From Lacipirellula parvula (GTDB taxonomy: Bacteria; Planctomycetota; Planctomycetia; Pirellulales; Lacipirellulaceae): 64,000 nt of DNA. Positions 27,332 through 36,179 of the stretch are shown in pieces (positions within the stretch are counted from its first letter, which is position 1; each line of letters begins with the position of its first letter). Position numbers and translations under genes: made by a program. The stretch lies in NCBI RefSeq assembly GCF_009177095.1, contig NZ_AP021861.1, forward strand, positions 1,488,001-1,552,000, in the 5' to 3' direction. The notes beneath the pieces are model-generated. The model had not been told where the DNA came from and searched no databases. It worked only from the letters and a program-made list of their open reading frames with translations.

Positions 27332-28099
27332 ATGAAAACCGCCGTTATGTCTCAACCTGCGCCCAAGATCACTTCCGGCCCCTACAAGCGGATCATTCTC
27401 AAGCTCTCGGGCGAGAGCTTTGCCGCGGCGGGCGAGCGGGGGATCAGCATGGAGGAGGTGGTGCACATCTCCGCGCAGACGTACCGGGCGAAGCAACAAG
27501 GGGTCGAGATTGCCATCGTCATCGGCGGCGGCAACATTTTGCGAGGCGCCCAGTTCATCGCGGGCAACTCGAGCGTTCACGAAGCGACCGCTCACTACAT
27601 GGGCATGCTGGCGACGGTCATCAACGGCCTCGCGCTGCAGGACGCGCTCGAGTCGCTCGGCTGCGAGACGCGGTTGCTCAGCACGCTTAAGTGTGACGGC
27701 GTTGCGGAGCCGTTCATTCGCCGCCGCGCTCGCCGCCATTTGGAGAAGGGCCGCGTGATCATCCTGGCCGGCGGCACTGGGGCTCCGTTCGTTACCACCG
27801 ACACGGCCGCCGCGCAGAAGGCGCTCGAGCTTGAAGCCGACATCTTGATGAAGGCGACCCGCGTCGACGGCGTCTATAGCGACGATCCGGAGAAGAATCC
27901 GCACGCGGTTTTCTATCGCGATCTGACGTTCGAGCAAGTCCGCAATCAGAACCTACGGGTGATGGACCCGACGGCGATCGCCCACTGTATGGAACACAAC
28001 CTGCCGATTTTGGTGTTCAACTACCGCACCGACGGCAACATCGAAAAGGCCGTCCGCGGCGAGCAAATTGGCACCCGCGTGACGAGCGGAAAGAACTAG
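27332..28099 (+). CDS. pyrH: Uridylate kinase
   Basis: 255 residues from ATG 27332; ATG 27347 (MSQPAPK) is an alternative. It phosphorylates UMP to UDP in the cytoplasm. Amino acid kinase fold: [62 protein letters not shown] and [19 protein letters not shown]. The frame is open further upstream to 27173, but that part translates repeat elements. It sits between tsf and frr, the canonical order; a repeat element separates it from each. Confidence 0.97.
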   Translation: MKTAVMSQPAPKITSGPYKRIILKLSGESFAAAGERGISMEEVVHISAQTYRAKQQGVEIAIVIGGGNILRGAQFIAGNSSVHEATAHYMGMLATVINGLALQDALESLGCETRLLSTLKCDGVAEPFIRRRARRHLEKGRVIILAGGTGAPFVTTDTAAAQKALELEADILMKATRVDGVYSDDPEKNPHAVFYRDLTFEQVRNQNLRVMDPTAIAHCMEHNLPILVFNYRTDGNIEKAVRGEQIGTRVTSGKN

Positions 28100-28139
28100 G
28101 AACCAACGAGTAACGAATAAGCTAAATTCTCTACGTCCT

Positions 28140-28209
28140 CTTTGCGCCTTCGCGCTTTTGCGTGAGATCATTCGAACTAAGTCTCACGCAAAGGCGCGAA
28201 GGCGCAAAG
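28140..28209. repeat. Inverted-repeat element between pyrH and frr (CTTTGCGCC family)
   Basis: Left arm 28140-28167 (CTTTGCGCCTTCGCGCTTTT, then GCGTGAGA) and right arm 28182-28209 (TCTCACGCAAAGGCGCGAAG, then GCGCAAAG) pair over 28 bases with one mismatch and a 14-base loop. Confidence 0.85.
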
Positions 28210-28239
28210 AACTCGAAGGGAACAGCAGGAGAAAGAGCG

Positions 28240-28800
28240 ATGGGTTCGGATGAGATCTTGATGGACGCCGAAGAGCGAATGGAGAAGGCGATCAACAAGT
28301 TGAAGAGCGACTTGACCGGCATTCGCACCGGACGTGCCAATCCGGGCCTCGTCGATTCGCTCCGCGTCGAAGCGTACGGTTCGCAGACGCCGATCAAGCA
28401 GATCGCTTCGGTGAGCGCTCCCGAGCCGCAGCAACTCGTCATCCGCCCGTTTGATCCGTCGATCATCAAGGATATCGAACGCGGGATCATCAACAGCGAC
28501 CTGGGCCTCGCGCCGAATAGCGACGGCAAGGTGATTCGCCTGAACATTCCGCCGCTCTCGGGCGACGTCCGCAAGAAGATGGTCGCCCGCACCAAAGAGC
28601 TTTCCGAAGAAGCGAAGATCGCGATCCGCAACGTCCGCCGCGACGGTAACAAGCACGCCGACACCGCGGAGAGCGACGGCGAACTTTCGGAAGACGATTG
28701 CAAGGGGCTCAAGGACGAGATCCAAGAGCTGACCAAGAAGTACGAGAACGCCGCCAACGACTTGGCGAAAGCGAAAGAGACGGAAGTGAGCGCCGGCTGA
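28240..28800 (+). CDS. frr: Ribosome recycling factor
   Basis: 186 residues. It splits the post-termination ribosome together with EF-G. ATG 28240 follows AGGAGAAAGAGCG and matches the usual N-terminus; the open frame upstream to 28162 translates the repeat element. The family pattern is complete: AEERMEKAINKLKSDLTGIR, TGRANPGLVDSLRVEAYGSQ, TPIKQIASVSAPEPQQLVIR, PFDPSIIKDIERGI, LNIPPLSGDVRKKMV and EEAKIAIRNVRRDGN. It ends the rpsB-tsf-pyrH-frr block. Confidence 0.98.
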   Translation: MGSDEILMDAEERMEKAINKLKSDLTGIRTGRANPGLVDSLRVEAYGSQTPIKQIASVSAPEPQQLVIRPFDPSIIKDIERGIINSDLGLAPNSDGKVIRLNIPPLSGDVRKKMVARTKELSEEAKIAIRNVRRDGNKHADTAESDGELSEDDCKGLKDEIQELTKKYENAANDLAKAKETEVSAG

Positions 28801-28832
28801 ACGGTAAATTCTTTCTGAGGTGAAGCGAAGTC

Positions 28833-29132
28833 ATGCTCGAAAACCTTACTCACGATGAGCAGGCGATCAGGACTTACTACCTCACGGAAGATTTCAGCAG
28901 CGGCCGGAATCTCTTTAACGAACTGCCGTACTTGGCGCCGGTGGTGATTCTCACGTTGATGCCCAAACGCATCGAGGGCGACGTGAGCTTATATTTGGCG
29001 CTGGCGTACCTGGCGGTCGTCTTTCTGTGGCGAACGGCGGGGACGCGCTGGATGCGGGCGACGGCGGGGTTGGTGAAGAAGTACGAAGCGAAGCTCGCCG
29101 AACCGCCGCAGCCGGCGGTGAAGCCGCGGTGA
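28833..29132 (+). CDS. Small membrane protein of unknown function
   Basis: 99 residues, 32 bases after frr on the same strand, so possibly co-transcribed. The N-terminal 28 residues are soluble and acidic (LENLTHDEQAIRTYYLTEDF). They are followed by two hydrophobic stretches (LPYLAPVVILTLM and VSLYLALAYLAVVFLWRTAG) and a basic tail ending in PPQPAVKPR. A weak Shine-Dalgarno (TGAGGTGA) precedes the ATG. No family is recognised. Confidence 0.7.
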   Translation: MLENLTHDEQAIRTYYLTEDFSSGRNLFNELPYLAPVVILTLMPKRIEGDVSLYLALAYLAVVFLWRTAGTRWMRATAGLVKKYEAKLAEPPQPAVKPR

Positions 29133-29572
29133 GCTTGTCCTCGTTCCCACGCTCCGCGTGGGAACGCTCTCTTCGACGCTCTGCGTCATTCGTTCATGCA
29201 TGTGTTGGTTGCTGGAATGCCGCGGAGCGGCGAGGAGTGCGTCACGACGCGGAGCGTCGGACGAGCGGTTGCTAGCAACCGCTCGAACCTCTATTGGCGG
29301 TTCTGTTCGCTGCGGTTTATACTCCCGCCGGAACCACCCGACGTTCTGGCTGCGCTGGTCAACGATTGGCTGCGCGGCGACCCAGTTTTTATCGCGTGAT
29401 TCGCACTCCCCGCGCGAATCGAGCGACGACGAGCACTGCCCCCTTAGCCGGAGGACCACGTCCCCCGGGCGACCGGACCGCGTGGCGGTCCGGCTATTGG
29501 GCCGGCAAGTGCGAAGCTTCGTCGCTTTTGATTCACTGCAGGTGCATCACGCCGGTTTATGGAGAAACCGCC
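29133..29572. repeat. Gene-free stretch with palindromic elements
   Basis: 440 bases. At 29140-29250 an inverted-repeat element starts with the hairpin GTTCCCACGCTCCGCGTGGGAAC. It contains CGACGCTCTGCGTC and near its end ACGACGCGGAGCGTCGG, so its outer parts are complementary. At 29473-29493 is the palindrome CGGACCGCGTGGCGGTCCGG, which recurs at 36180-36200. The SurA-like frame is open through part of this region (from 29294) without conserved sequence. Confidence 0.65.
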
Positions 29573-31486
29573 ATGTCTAGCACGGATGCTGAAGCTGCGA
29601 TGCGCGCGGCTGAATGGAAACATCGCTTTGTCTGGTTTGGCATTGCCGCCACGGTGCTGGCGATCGCCGTTCTGATTCGCATGTCGCAGGGCGACGTCGC
29701 CGTCCAAGCAGCGGCTCCGCAAGCCGCGGCCGCTTCGGCGCCGCGCTCGGCGGAAGAATCGCAGCCGCTGCCCCGTCCCGGTCGTCCGACGCATGACGTC
29801 ATGGCGCTGATCAACGGCAAAGACATCAGCCGGAAGGATCTGACCGACGCCTGCGTCCAGCGTTACGGCGAAGACGTGCTCGAGAGCATCGTCAACAAGC
29901 GGCTCATCACGAACCACTGCACGAATCACAACATCACGGTCACGCAGGCGGAAATCGACGCCGAGATCGACCGAATGGCCAAGCGTTTCCAACTCGGCCG
30001 CGAGCAATGGCTCGAGATGCTGCAGAAGGAGCGGGGCGTCACGGCGGCGGAATATGCCCGCGACATCGTGTGGCCGACCCTGGCGCTGCGGAAGTTGGCT
30101 GACAAGCAGCTGCAAGTGAGCCAGGAAGAACTGCAGAAGGCCTACGAGCAAGAGTTCGGTCCGATGGTCCGTGCTCGGCTGATTGCCGTGGGCAATGCCG
30201 AGAAGGCGAAGCAGATTCATGCTCAAGTTTCGGCCCATCCTGACTCGTTCGCCAAGGTGGCGATCGAGCAATCGGAAGACGTCAACAGCGCGAGCATCGG
30301 CGGCATGATTCAGCCGATCCGCCGCCATGTGGGCGACCCCAAGATCGAGGCCGAGGCGTTTCGCCTGCAGCCAGGCCAAGTTTCGGCGATCATCCCGGCC
30401 GCTCAGCAGTTCATCATTCTGAAGTGCGACGAGCACATTGCGGCCCAACCGATGCCGATGGCCCAAGTGCAGGATCGGCTCGTCGAGCGGATCAAGGAAG
30501 AGAAGCTGCGTGACGCCGCGACCGGCATCTTCGAGAAGGTGCAGCAAACGGCCGTCGTGCAAAACGTTTACAACAATCCCGAGTTGAGCAAGACGATGCC
30601 GGGCGTCGTCGCGACGGTGAACGGCGATCGCATCACGATGCAAGAGTTGGGCGCCGAGTGCTTGCTGCGTCACGGCGAGGAAGTGCTTGAGGGCGAGATC
30701 TCGCGGACGCTGCTGGAGCAAGAGCTCAAGGCGACTGGCGTCACGGTGACGCAAGCCGACATCGACGCCGAGATGGTGCACGCTGCTGAATTGGCGGGCG
30801 TCGTCGACGCGAAGGGAGACGCCGACCTGCCGAAGTGGATTGAAACGGTCACCGCCGAGCAGGGCGTCTCGAAAGAGCGTTATCTGCGTGATTCGGTGTG
30901 GCCGTCGGCGGCGCTCAAGAAGCTGTCCGCGAAGGGCGTGCAGGTGACTGAAGAAGATATCGCCAAGGGTTTCGATGCGAACTACGGCGAGCGGGTCCGT
31001 TGCCGGGCGATTGTGCTGAGCAATCAACGCCAGGCGCAAGACGTGTGGAACAAGGCTCGCCAGAATCCTTCGCTGGAATACTTCGGCGACCTGGCGGCCG
31101 AATACTCGGTTGAGCCGACGAGCAAGGCGTTGCGGGGCGAAGTGCCGCCGCTGGGCCGTTACGGCGGTCAGGACACGCTGGAGAACGAGGCCTTCAAGCT
31201 GCAGAACGGCGAGCTGTCGCAGATCATCCAGTTGGGCGACAAGTTCATCATTCTCCGCTGCGAAGGTCGCACGGAACGGATGGACATCGAGCTGAAGGAC
31301 GTCCGCGAAATTCTCCGCCGCGACATTTTCGAGAAGAAGTTGCGGATGACGATGGGCCAGAAGTTCGAGGAAATCAACTCGCGGGCTCGCGTCGACAACT
31401 ACTTGGCGGGAACGACGCAAGATCCGGCGCCGAAGCCGGGGGCGGTTCGCGAGGATACGGCGGTACTGCCGACGGCGACTCGTTGA
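29573..31486 (+). CDS. Membrane-anchored SurA/PrsA-like foldase with tandem duplicated modules
   Basis: 637 residues from ATG 29573. An N-terminal membrane anchor (FVWFGIAATVLAIAVLIRM) and Ala/Pro linker precede two similar modules. Module 1 (about 75-340) runs MALINGKDISRKDLTDACVQ, YGEDVLESIVNKRLITNHC, VTQAEIDAEIDRMAKRF and a parvulin-like part (ASIGGMIQPIRRHVGDPKIE, then EAFRLQPGQVSAII). Module 2 (about 345-610) repeats this order: VVATVNGDRITMQELGAECL, HGEEVLEGEISRTLLEQELK, VTQADIDAEMVHAAEL and LENEAFKLQNGELSQIIQLG. It is probably a periplasmic chaperone or peptidyl-prolyl isomerase for exported proteins. A strong terminator follows. Confidence 0.88.
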   Translation: MSSTDAEAAMRAAEWKHRFVWFGIAATVLAIAVLIRMSQGDVAVQAAAPQAAAASAPRSAEESQPLPRPGRPTHDVMALINGKDISRKDLTDACVQRYGEDVLESIVNKRLITNHCTNHNITVTQAEIDAEIDRMAKRFQLGREQWLEMLQKERGVTAAEYARDIVWPTLALRKLADKQLQVSQEELQKAYEQEFGPMVRARLIAVGNAEKAKQIHAQVSAHPDSFAKVAIEQSEDVNSASIGGMIQPIRRHVGDPKIEAEAFRLQPGQVSAIIPAAQQFIILKCDEHIAAQPMPMAQVQDRLVERIKEEKLRDAATGIFEKVQQTAVVQNVYNNPELSKTMPGVVATVNGDRITMQELGAECLLRHGEEVLEGEISRTLLEQELKATGVTVTQADIDAEMVHAAELAGVVDAKGDADLPKWIETVTAEQGVSKERYLRDSVWPSAALKKLSAKGVQVTEEDIAKGFDANYGERVRCRAIVLSNQRQAQDVWNKARQNPSLEYFGDLAAEYSVEPTSKALRGEVPPLGRYGGQDTLENEAFKLQNGELSQIIQLGDKFIILRCEGRTERMDIELKDVREILRRDIFEKKLRMTMGQKFEEINSRARVDNYLAGTTQDPAPKPGAVREDTAVLPTATR

Positions 31487-31523
31487 GCGATTTGCCGGGT
31501 CGAATCGAGCTAGATATGCTGAA

Positions 31524-31558
31524 ACGAGCGGCGCCTTCGCTGGCGCCGCTCGTTTTCT
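31524..31558 (+). terminator. Rho-independent terminator after the foldase gene
   Basis: A 12-bp perfect stem (ACGAGCGGCGCC with GGCGCCGCTCGT) around a TTCGCT loop at 31524-31553 is followed by TTTCTTG. It lies 38 bases past the stop codon. Confidence 0.88.
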
Positions 31559-31577
31559 TGTTTAAGGAGTGGGGGCG

Positions 31578-31817
31578 ATGCAGTTGGAAATCTCGCCCGA
31601 GAACGCGGCATTCTTGCAATCGCAAGTTGCCGCCGGACGTTTCCAGTCGCCAGATGCTGCATTGGAGGCTGCGATTGCATTGCTGAAACGCCGGGTAGAA
31701 CTTCGCGAGCATGTCCTAAAAGGTTGCGATCAGCTTGATCGCGGCGAATACATCGAGTTAGATGACGAGGGCCTTGAGAAGTTCTTTAATGAGCTGTTCA
31801 ACATCGCCGGCGTCTAG
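31578..31817 (+). CDS. ParD-like antitoxin / CopG-type protein, without an adjacent toxin
   Basis: 79 residues from ATG 31578, with an AAGGAG Shine-Dalgarno just upstream (31564-31569). The N-terminal part (LEISPENAAFLQSQVAAGRF, QSPDAALEAAIALLKRR) has the pattern of ParD-type ribbon-helix-helix antitoxins. The C-terminal part is acidic (LDRGEYIELDDEGLEKFFNE), as in toxin-neutralising tails. No ParE/RelE-like frame follows or precedes it, so it is an orphan or a regulator with another role. Confidence 0.72.
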   Translation: MQLEISPENAAFLQSQVAAGRFQSPDAALEAAIALLKRRVELREHVLKGCDQLDRGEYIELDDEGLEKFFNELFNIAGV

Positions 31818-31928
31818 GTTCCGCCGTCCCGCCGACTAGGCGCTTCGCGTAGGCTCGCGAACCTGAAGCCGGTATACTTGTGTCTGCTGAGACCGGCTAC
31901 GAGACATTCGTCGCGTTTGTTGCCGGTT

Positions 31929-31957
31929 GCTCCGGCGGGTCGTTGACCCGCGGCTAC
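31929..31957. repeat. Copy of the GCTCCGGCGGGTCGTTGACC repeat
   Basis: Identical 29-base unit to those at 25057 and 38169. It lies upstream of the aminotransferase gene. A TATACT hexamer at 31872-31877, further upstream, could be a -10 element. Confidence 0.8.
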
Positions 31958-31988
31958 CTATTCCTTGTGTCACTTCTAGTTGCCGTCC

Positions 31989-33254
31989 ATGTCGAACTCC
32001 GCTGACGAAACTTACCCTCCGTTCAAGGTTCAAATTGCCGAGCGGGTGACGCGGCTGCCGCCGTATCTATTTGGCCGCATCAACGGGATGCTCCATACCA
32101 AGCGGCGGGCAGGGGACGACGTCATCGACCTGGGGATGGGCAACCCGAGCGATCCGCCGCATCAGTCGGTGATCGACAAGCTCTCCGAGGCCGCGCAAGA
32201 CGAGGGGAACCACGGCTACTCGAAGAACATCGGGATCGTGAACCTTCGCCGTGAGGTGGCGAGCAAGTACCACCGCAAGTATGGCGCGCGGCTCGATCCC
32301 GAGAGCGAGGTGATTGTGTGCCTCGGTTCGAAGGAAGGGTTCAGCCACATGTGCTTGGCCCTCATGGGGCCGGGCGACACGGCGATCGTGCCGGCGCCGT
32401 ATTTTCCGATTCACGTCTACTCGGTAGCGCTGGCGTCGGCGAACGTCATTTCGCTGGAGGTCGCCAACAGCGAAAAGTTCCTCGCCAACATTGCGTACAC
32501 CTGCGAGCATCTTTACCCGAAGCCGAAGCTGCTCGTGCTGAACTACCCCCACAACCCGTCGAGCGTGGTGGTGGAGCAGTGGTTCTTCGACGAGGTGGTG
32601 AAACTCGCCCGCAAGTATGGGTTCATGGTGCTGAGTGATTTCGCCTACGCCGACGTGGCTTACGACGGATACCAGCCGCCGAGCTTCCTCGCGTCGAAGG
32701 GCGCCATCGACGTCGGCGTCGAGTTTACGACGATGAGCAAAGGCTACAACATGGCCGGCTGGCGCGTCGGCTATTGCTGCGGCAACGCCGAGATGATTCG
32801 CGCGCTGGGGACGATCAAAGGGTACTACGACTACGGCATGTTCCAGGCGATTCAGATCGCCGCGATCGTCGCGCTGCGGAACACCGACACGGCGGTTGAA
32901 GAGCAGTCGAAGATTTACCAAGGTCGCCGCAATGCGTTGTGCGACGGGCTGTCGCGGCTGGGCTGGAACATCACGCCGCCGAAGGCGGGGATGTTCGTCT
33001 GGGCGCCGATCCCCGACCTCTGGCGGCAGCGGATGAGCACGATGGACTTCGGCATGATGTTGCTCGAAAAGGGGAACGTCGCCGTCAGCCCCGGCAGCGG
33101 TTTCGGCCCGGCGGGCGAAGGGTATTTGCGGATGTCGCTTGTCGAGAACGAAGAGCGGCTGAAGCAGGCGGTGCGGCAGATCAAGAACTGCCTCCGCGAC
33201 GCCGAAGCGAACTTCTCGACGAAGCCGCCGGCGGCTCAGCCTGCGGCGACTTAA
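31989..33254 (+). CDS. Class I/II PLP-dependent aminotransferase (AlaC-like)
   Basis: 421 residues. ATG 31989 is preferred over TTG 31980. Fold type I aminotransferase: [92 protein letters not shown], and the PLP lysine in [16 protein letters not shown]. The pattern is closest to alanine-forming AlaC/LL-DAP-type enzymes that use glutamate, so transamination of pyruvate is likely but the substrate is inferred. It is a monocistronic gene flanked by a repeat and a hypothetical gene. Confidence 0.9.
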   Translation: MSNSADETYPPFKVQIAERVTRLPPYLFGRINGMLHTKRRAGDDVIDLGMGNPSDPPHQSVIDKLSEAAQDEGNHGYSKNIGIVNLRREVASKYHRKYGARLDPESEVIVCLGSKEGFSHMCLALMGPGDTAIVPAPYFPIHVYSVALASANVISLEVANSEKFLANIAYTCEHLYPKPKLLVLNYPHNPSSVVVEQWFFDEVVKLARKYGFMVLSDFAYADVAYDGYQPPSFLASKGAIDVGVEFTTMSKGYNMAGWRVGYCCGNAEMIRALGTIKGYYDYGMFQAIQIAAIVALRNTDTAVEEQSKIYQGRRNALCDGLSRLGWNITPPKAGMFVWAPIPDLWRQRMSTMDFGMMLLEKGNVAVSPGSGFGPAGEGYLRMSLVENEERLKQAVRQIKNCLRDAEANFSTKPPAAQPAAT

Positions 33255-33346
33255 GCGGGCGAATTGAACCACGACGGGGTTTTGAGTAAGTGATGCCCAC
33301 GGGCAATTAGGCCATCAAAGCTAGTCACTACTTGGAAGCTATTCTA

Positions 33347-33682
33347 ATGAGCCAGGCTGACGAAACGAAGGAAATCGAGTCGAAGGAAGCGGTTCATGGT
33401 CAGAAGATGATCGAAGTGAAACTTCGCTTTTGGACCAATGACATCGCTGAAGAACCGGGGCATATTCTCCCCAAACACGCTTGGTGTGCCGGCGTCGTGC
33501 GAATGGAGGCTAACGGTTCTCATGGCATCACGCCAAATAATCCTCGCCCATTTCACACCTTGATGGATGTTTCGTCTGTAATTGAGCAGGTCCTTATCGA
33601 TCACGGAATCACATTACATTTAGGTCGTAGGGCTCAGAAGTATCTCGTAGATGCGCCGACGCGTTCAGGTGACGCGCCTTAA
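33347..33682 (+). CDS. Hypothetical protein
   Basis: 111 residues from ATG 33347. The N-terminus is charged (SQADETKEIESKEAVHGQKM). The core MIEVKLRFWTNDIAEEPGHI, LPKHAWCAGVVRMEANGSHG looks like a compact beta-rich cytoplasmic domain, with a C-terminal stretch DVSSVIEQVLIDHGITLHLG. No signal peptide or membrane helix. Family not recognised. It ends 12 bases before the dioxygenase gene on the same strand and may be co-transcribed with it. Confidence 0.7.
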   Translation: MSQADETKEIESKEAVHGQKMIEVKLRFWTNDIAEEPGHILPKHAWCAGVVRMEANGSHGITPNNPRPFHTLMDVSSVIEQVLIDHGITLHLGRRAQKYLVDAPTRSGDAP

Positions 33683-33694
33683 TGCCACGCGAAC

Positions 33695-34513
33695 ATGCTC
33701 ACTGATCAACAGCTCGACGCTTACCGCCGCGACGGCTACTTGGTCGCGCCGGCGCTCTTTGATGCCGCGGAAGTCGACCTGCTGCAGCGAGCGGCGAAGG
33801 AAGACAAGGCCCTCGACGACAACGCCTTTGGCCGCGCCGACGGGGCCGGCGGCAGCGTGCGGTTGTCGCTGTGGAATCATCCGGGCGACGACATCTACGG
33901 GATGTTTGCCCGCAGTCGGCGCGTGGTCGATTCGGTTGGGCAGTTGCTCAGGGACGAGCCGTACCACTACCACTCGAAGATGATCATGAAGCAGGCCGTC
34001 ACCGGCGGGGCCTGGGAGTGGCATCAGGATTACGGCTACTGGTACGAGAACGGCGTGCTGACGCCGAACTTGTGCAGCGTCTTCATTGCGGTCGATCCGG
34101 CGACGCGGGCGAACGGCTGTATGCAGGTGCTCAAGGGTTCGCACCAGATGGGCCGGTTGACCCACGTGAAAATCGGCGATCAAACGGGCGCGGATCCGGA
34201 ACGAGTTGCCGCGGCGTGCGAGCGGATGGAGCTCGTGTACGTCGAGATGTCGCCGGGCGCCGCGCTGTTCTTCCATCCGAATACGCTCCATCGGAGTGAT
34301 CAGAACCGCTCGCCGCACGATCGGTGGGCCCTCATCTGTTGCTACAACGCGCGGAGCAACTCGCCGTACAAGGAAGGCCGGCATCCGAGCTATACGCCGA
34401 TCGACGTTGCCGAGAATGACGCGATCAAGCGCGTGGGCCTGAAGCGATTCGGCAGCGAGGCGGCATTCATGTCGTCGTCGCATCGGGCGACAAGCGACCG
34501 GCTTAGCGGCTAG
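33695..34513 (+). CDS. Phytanoyl-CoA dioxygenase (PhyH) family protein
   Basis: 272 residues. It is an Fe(II)/2-oxoglutarate oxygenase. MLTDQQLDAYRRDGYLVAPA is the typical PhyH N-terminus. The iron site is given by WEWHQDYGYWYENG (HxD) and the distal His in LFFHPNTLHRSDQNRS; the Arg after it (HDRWALICCYNAR) may bind 2-oxoglutarate. PhyH-like enzymes hydroxylate diverse small molecules and are numerous in planctomycetes; the substrate cannot be told. It lies 12 bases after the hypothetical gene and upstream of the GntR cassette. Confidence 0.9.
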   Translation: MLTDQQLDAYRRDGYLVAPALFDAAEVDLLQRAAKEDKALDDNAFGRADGAGGSVRLSLWNHPGDDIYGMFARSRRVVDSVGQLLRDEPYHYHSKMIMKQAVTGGAWEWHQDYGYWYENGVLTPNLCSVFIAVDPATRANGCMQVLKGSHQMGRLTHVKIGDQTGADPERVAAACERMELVYVEMSPGAALFFHPNTLHRSDQNRSPHDRWALICCYNARSNSPYKEGRHPSYTPIDVAENDAIKRVGLKRFGSEAAFMSSSHRATSDRLSG

Positions 34514-34617
34514 TTGTCGCCTGCATCTCCTCGTCACATTCTCTCGCCTTCTGGCGGTCCGCGTGGATTCGCGAGATCTGCGAAAATCCGCGTCCCAATC
34601 TTTGCCTGCAAAAAAGC

Positions 34618-34652
34618 TTGACGCCCCAAAAGAACGGTGTTATACAACTGTA
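34618..34652 (+). promoter_or_regulatory. Sigma70-type promoter with overlapping dyad, GntR-ABC operon
   Basis: -35 TTGACG (34618-34623), 17-base spacer, and -10 TATACA (34641-34646). A dyad TACA-AC-TGTA (34643-34652) overlaps the -10 and is a plausible operator for the GntR/YtrA-type regulator encoded from 34705. This is the best promoter seen in the window. Confidence 0.7.
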
Positions 34653-34704
34653 GTCACCTCGGCATTTCTAGTCTTAAGTCGCCCCGCTCGGCGAGCGTCC
34701 CACG

Positions 34705-35118
34705 ATGTTCCTCCGCATCGAAAAAGGCTCCGCAGCCCCGATCTCGCGGCAAATTGCCCATCAGATCGCCTCGCTCTGCGCCGCCGGCAAGTTGAAGCCG
34801 GGGGAGCGGTTGCCTTCGGTGCGCGAGCTCGCCCGCGACTTAGGCGTCAATCAAAACACGATCCTCCGCGTCTACGAGCGGCTCAGTGGGGACGGCCTGC
34901 TGGAGATGCGGCAAGGGCAGGGGACGTTCGTTGCCGACGGGGCGCGGGCGCAGGCCTCGCCGGGGCAGCGGACGCGGCTGCTCGACGAGCTGCGACAGAT
35001 CGCGCGGCAGGCGCGGTCGCTCGGTCTGAGCAGCGAGCAGATTCACGAACTCTTGTCGATCGCGCTGGGCGAACTCGACGAACAAGCGGCCAACGATTTG
35101 GCGGAGAACCTGTCATGA
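34705..35118 (+). CDS. GntR-family regulator, YtrA subfamily
   Basis: 137 residues. The N-terminal winged helix (FLRIEKGSAAPISRQIAHQI, LKPGERLPSVRELARDLGVN, QNTILRVYERLSGDGLLEMR, QGQGTFVAD) is classic GntR, followed by a short C-terminal helical extension (LLDELRQIARQARSLGLSSE, QIHELLSIALGEL) typical of the YtrA subfamily, which controls adjacent ABC transporter genes. Its stop overlaps the ATG of the ATPase gene (ATGA, 35115-35118), indicating translational coupling. It is probably autoregulated through the dyad at 34643-34652. Confidence 0.93.
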   Translation: MFLRIEKGSAAPISRQIAHQIASLCAAGKLKPGERLPSVRELARDLGVNQNTILRVYERLSGDGLLEMRQGQGTFVADGARAQASPGQRTRLLDELRQIARQARSLGLSSEQIHELLSIALGELDEQAANDLAENLS

Positions 35119-36074
35119 GTGGCAGTGCAACTGAAAGCCGTGGCAACGAAAAGTATGCGATCGAATTGCAGGGCGTCTGCAAGTCGTTTCGCCGCACGCA
35201 GGTGCTGAGCAACCTGTCGCTGCGCGTCGAACGCGGCAAGACGTTCGCGTTTCTCGGACGCAACGGCGCGGGGAAGACGACTTCCATTCGGATGTTGCTC
35301 GGCCTGATGAAATGCGACCAGGGCGAAGTCCGCGTCCTCGGGCTCGATCCGGCGAACGAGCCGCTGGAGGTGCGGGCCCGCGTCGGCTACCTCGCCGAAG
35401 ACCAGCAGATGTACGGCTGGATGCGCGTCGAAGAAATCATTCGCTTCGTGGCGCCCTTCTACGCGACGTGGGACCACGACCTCGCGCTCAAATATGTCCG
35501 CGAGTTCGAACTCCCGCTGCGGACCAAAATCAAGCATCTGTCGAAGGGGCAGAATGTGCGGCTCGGGCTGCTGCTCGCGCTGGCTCATCGGCCGGAACTC
35601 GTGATTCTCGACGATCCAGCGCTCGGCCTCGATCCAGTGATGCGGCGGCAGTTCAACCAGGATCTCATCAGCCATCTTCAAGGCGAGGGGCGGACCGTGT
35701 TTTACAGTTCGCACCTGCTGTACGAAGTCGAGCCGGTGGCCGACGAGGTGGCGATTCTCGATGGCGGCCGGCTCGTGCGGCAGGCCGACACCGAGACGCT
35801 GCGGCGGGACGTGAAGCAGTTCGTCGTCGATCGCACGGCGTACGGTCGAATTCGGGAAGACATGTCGGTGCTGGAGTTGCGGTGCGCGGGCGAGGACGTG
35901 GCCGTGACGGTGCAGAACGCTTCGGCGGTGCGAGCGCTGCTCGATCGCGAAGGGATTGGGTATCGTGTGAATGATCTCAATTTGGATGAGATCTTCGCGG
36001 CGTACGTGGCGGGGAAGGTGGATGACGAGGCGCGAGTGCTAATGCCGCTCGATGAGGTGGTGACGCACCGCTAA
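35115..36074 (+). CDS. ABC transporter ATP-binding protein (YtrB-like)
   Basis: 319 residues. Walker A is GRNGAGKTTS. The signature is LSKGQNVRLGLLLALAHRPE (LSKGQ in place of LSGGQ), followed by Walker B LVILDDPALGLDP, where Asp replaces the usual catalytic Glu position (LDDP; typical is LDEP), then the H-loop FYSSHLLYEVEPVAD. The C-terminal domain of about 90 residues resembles those of YtrB/BcrA-type exporters. It is translationally coupled to the GntR gene and followed by a permease, forming a small exporter unit whose substrate is unknown. Confidence 0.93.
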   Translation: MSGSATESRGNEKYAIELQGVCKSFRRTQVLSNLSLRVERGKTFAFLGRNGAGKTTSIRMLLGLMKCDQGEVRVLGLDPANEPLEVRARVGYLAEDQQMYGWMRVEEIIRFVAPFYATWDHDLALKYVREFELPLRTKIKHLSKGQNVRLGLLLALAHRPELVILDDPALGLDPVMRRQFNQDLISHLQGEGRTVFYSSHLLYEVEPVADEVAILDGGRLVRQADTETLRRDVKQFVVDRTAYGRIREDMSVLELRCAGEDVAVTVQNASAVRALLDREGIGYRVNDLNLDEIFAAYVAGKVDDEARVLMPLDEVVTHR

Positions 36075-36179
36075 GCGGCAAGGTACCAGCCGGAGGCCCA
36101 CGCCCTGCGGGCTGAAGCGGCGGATAGCGTGGCGCTTATGAAAACTGCGTGAGAGAGCGATGTGTTGTGGCGGGTTCGC

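Noticed and set aside
29444-31420. 658-codon minus-strand frame
   Set aside because: Antisense shadow of the SurA-like gene; His/Arg/Leu-rich without domains.
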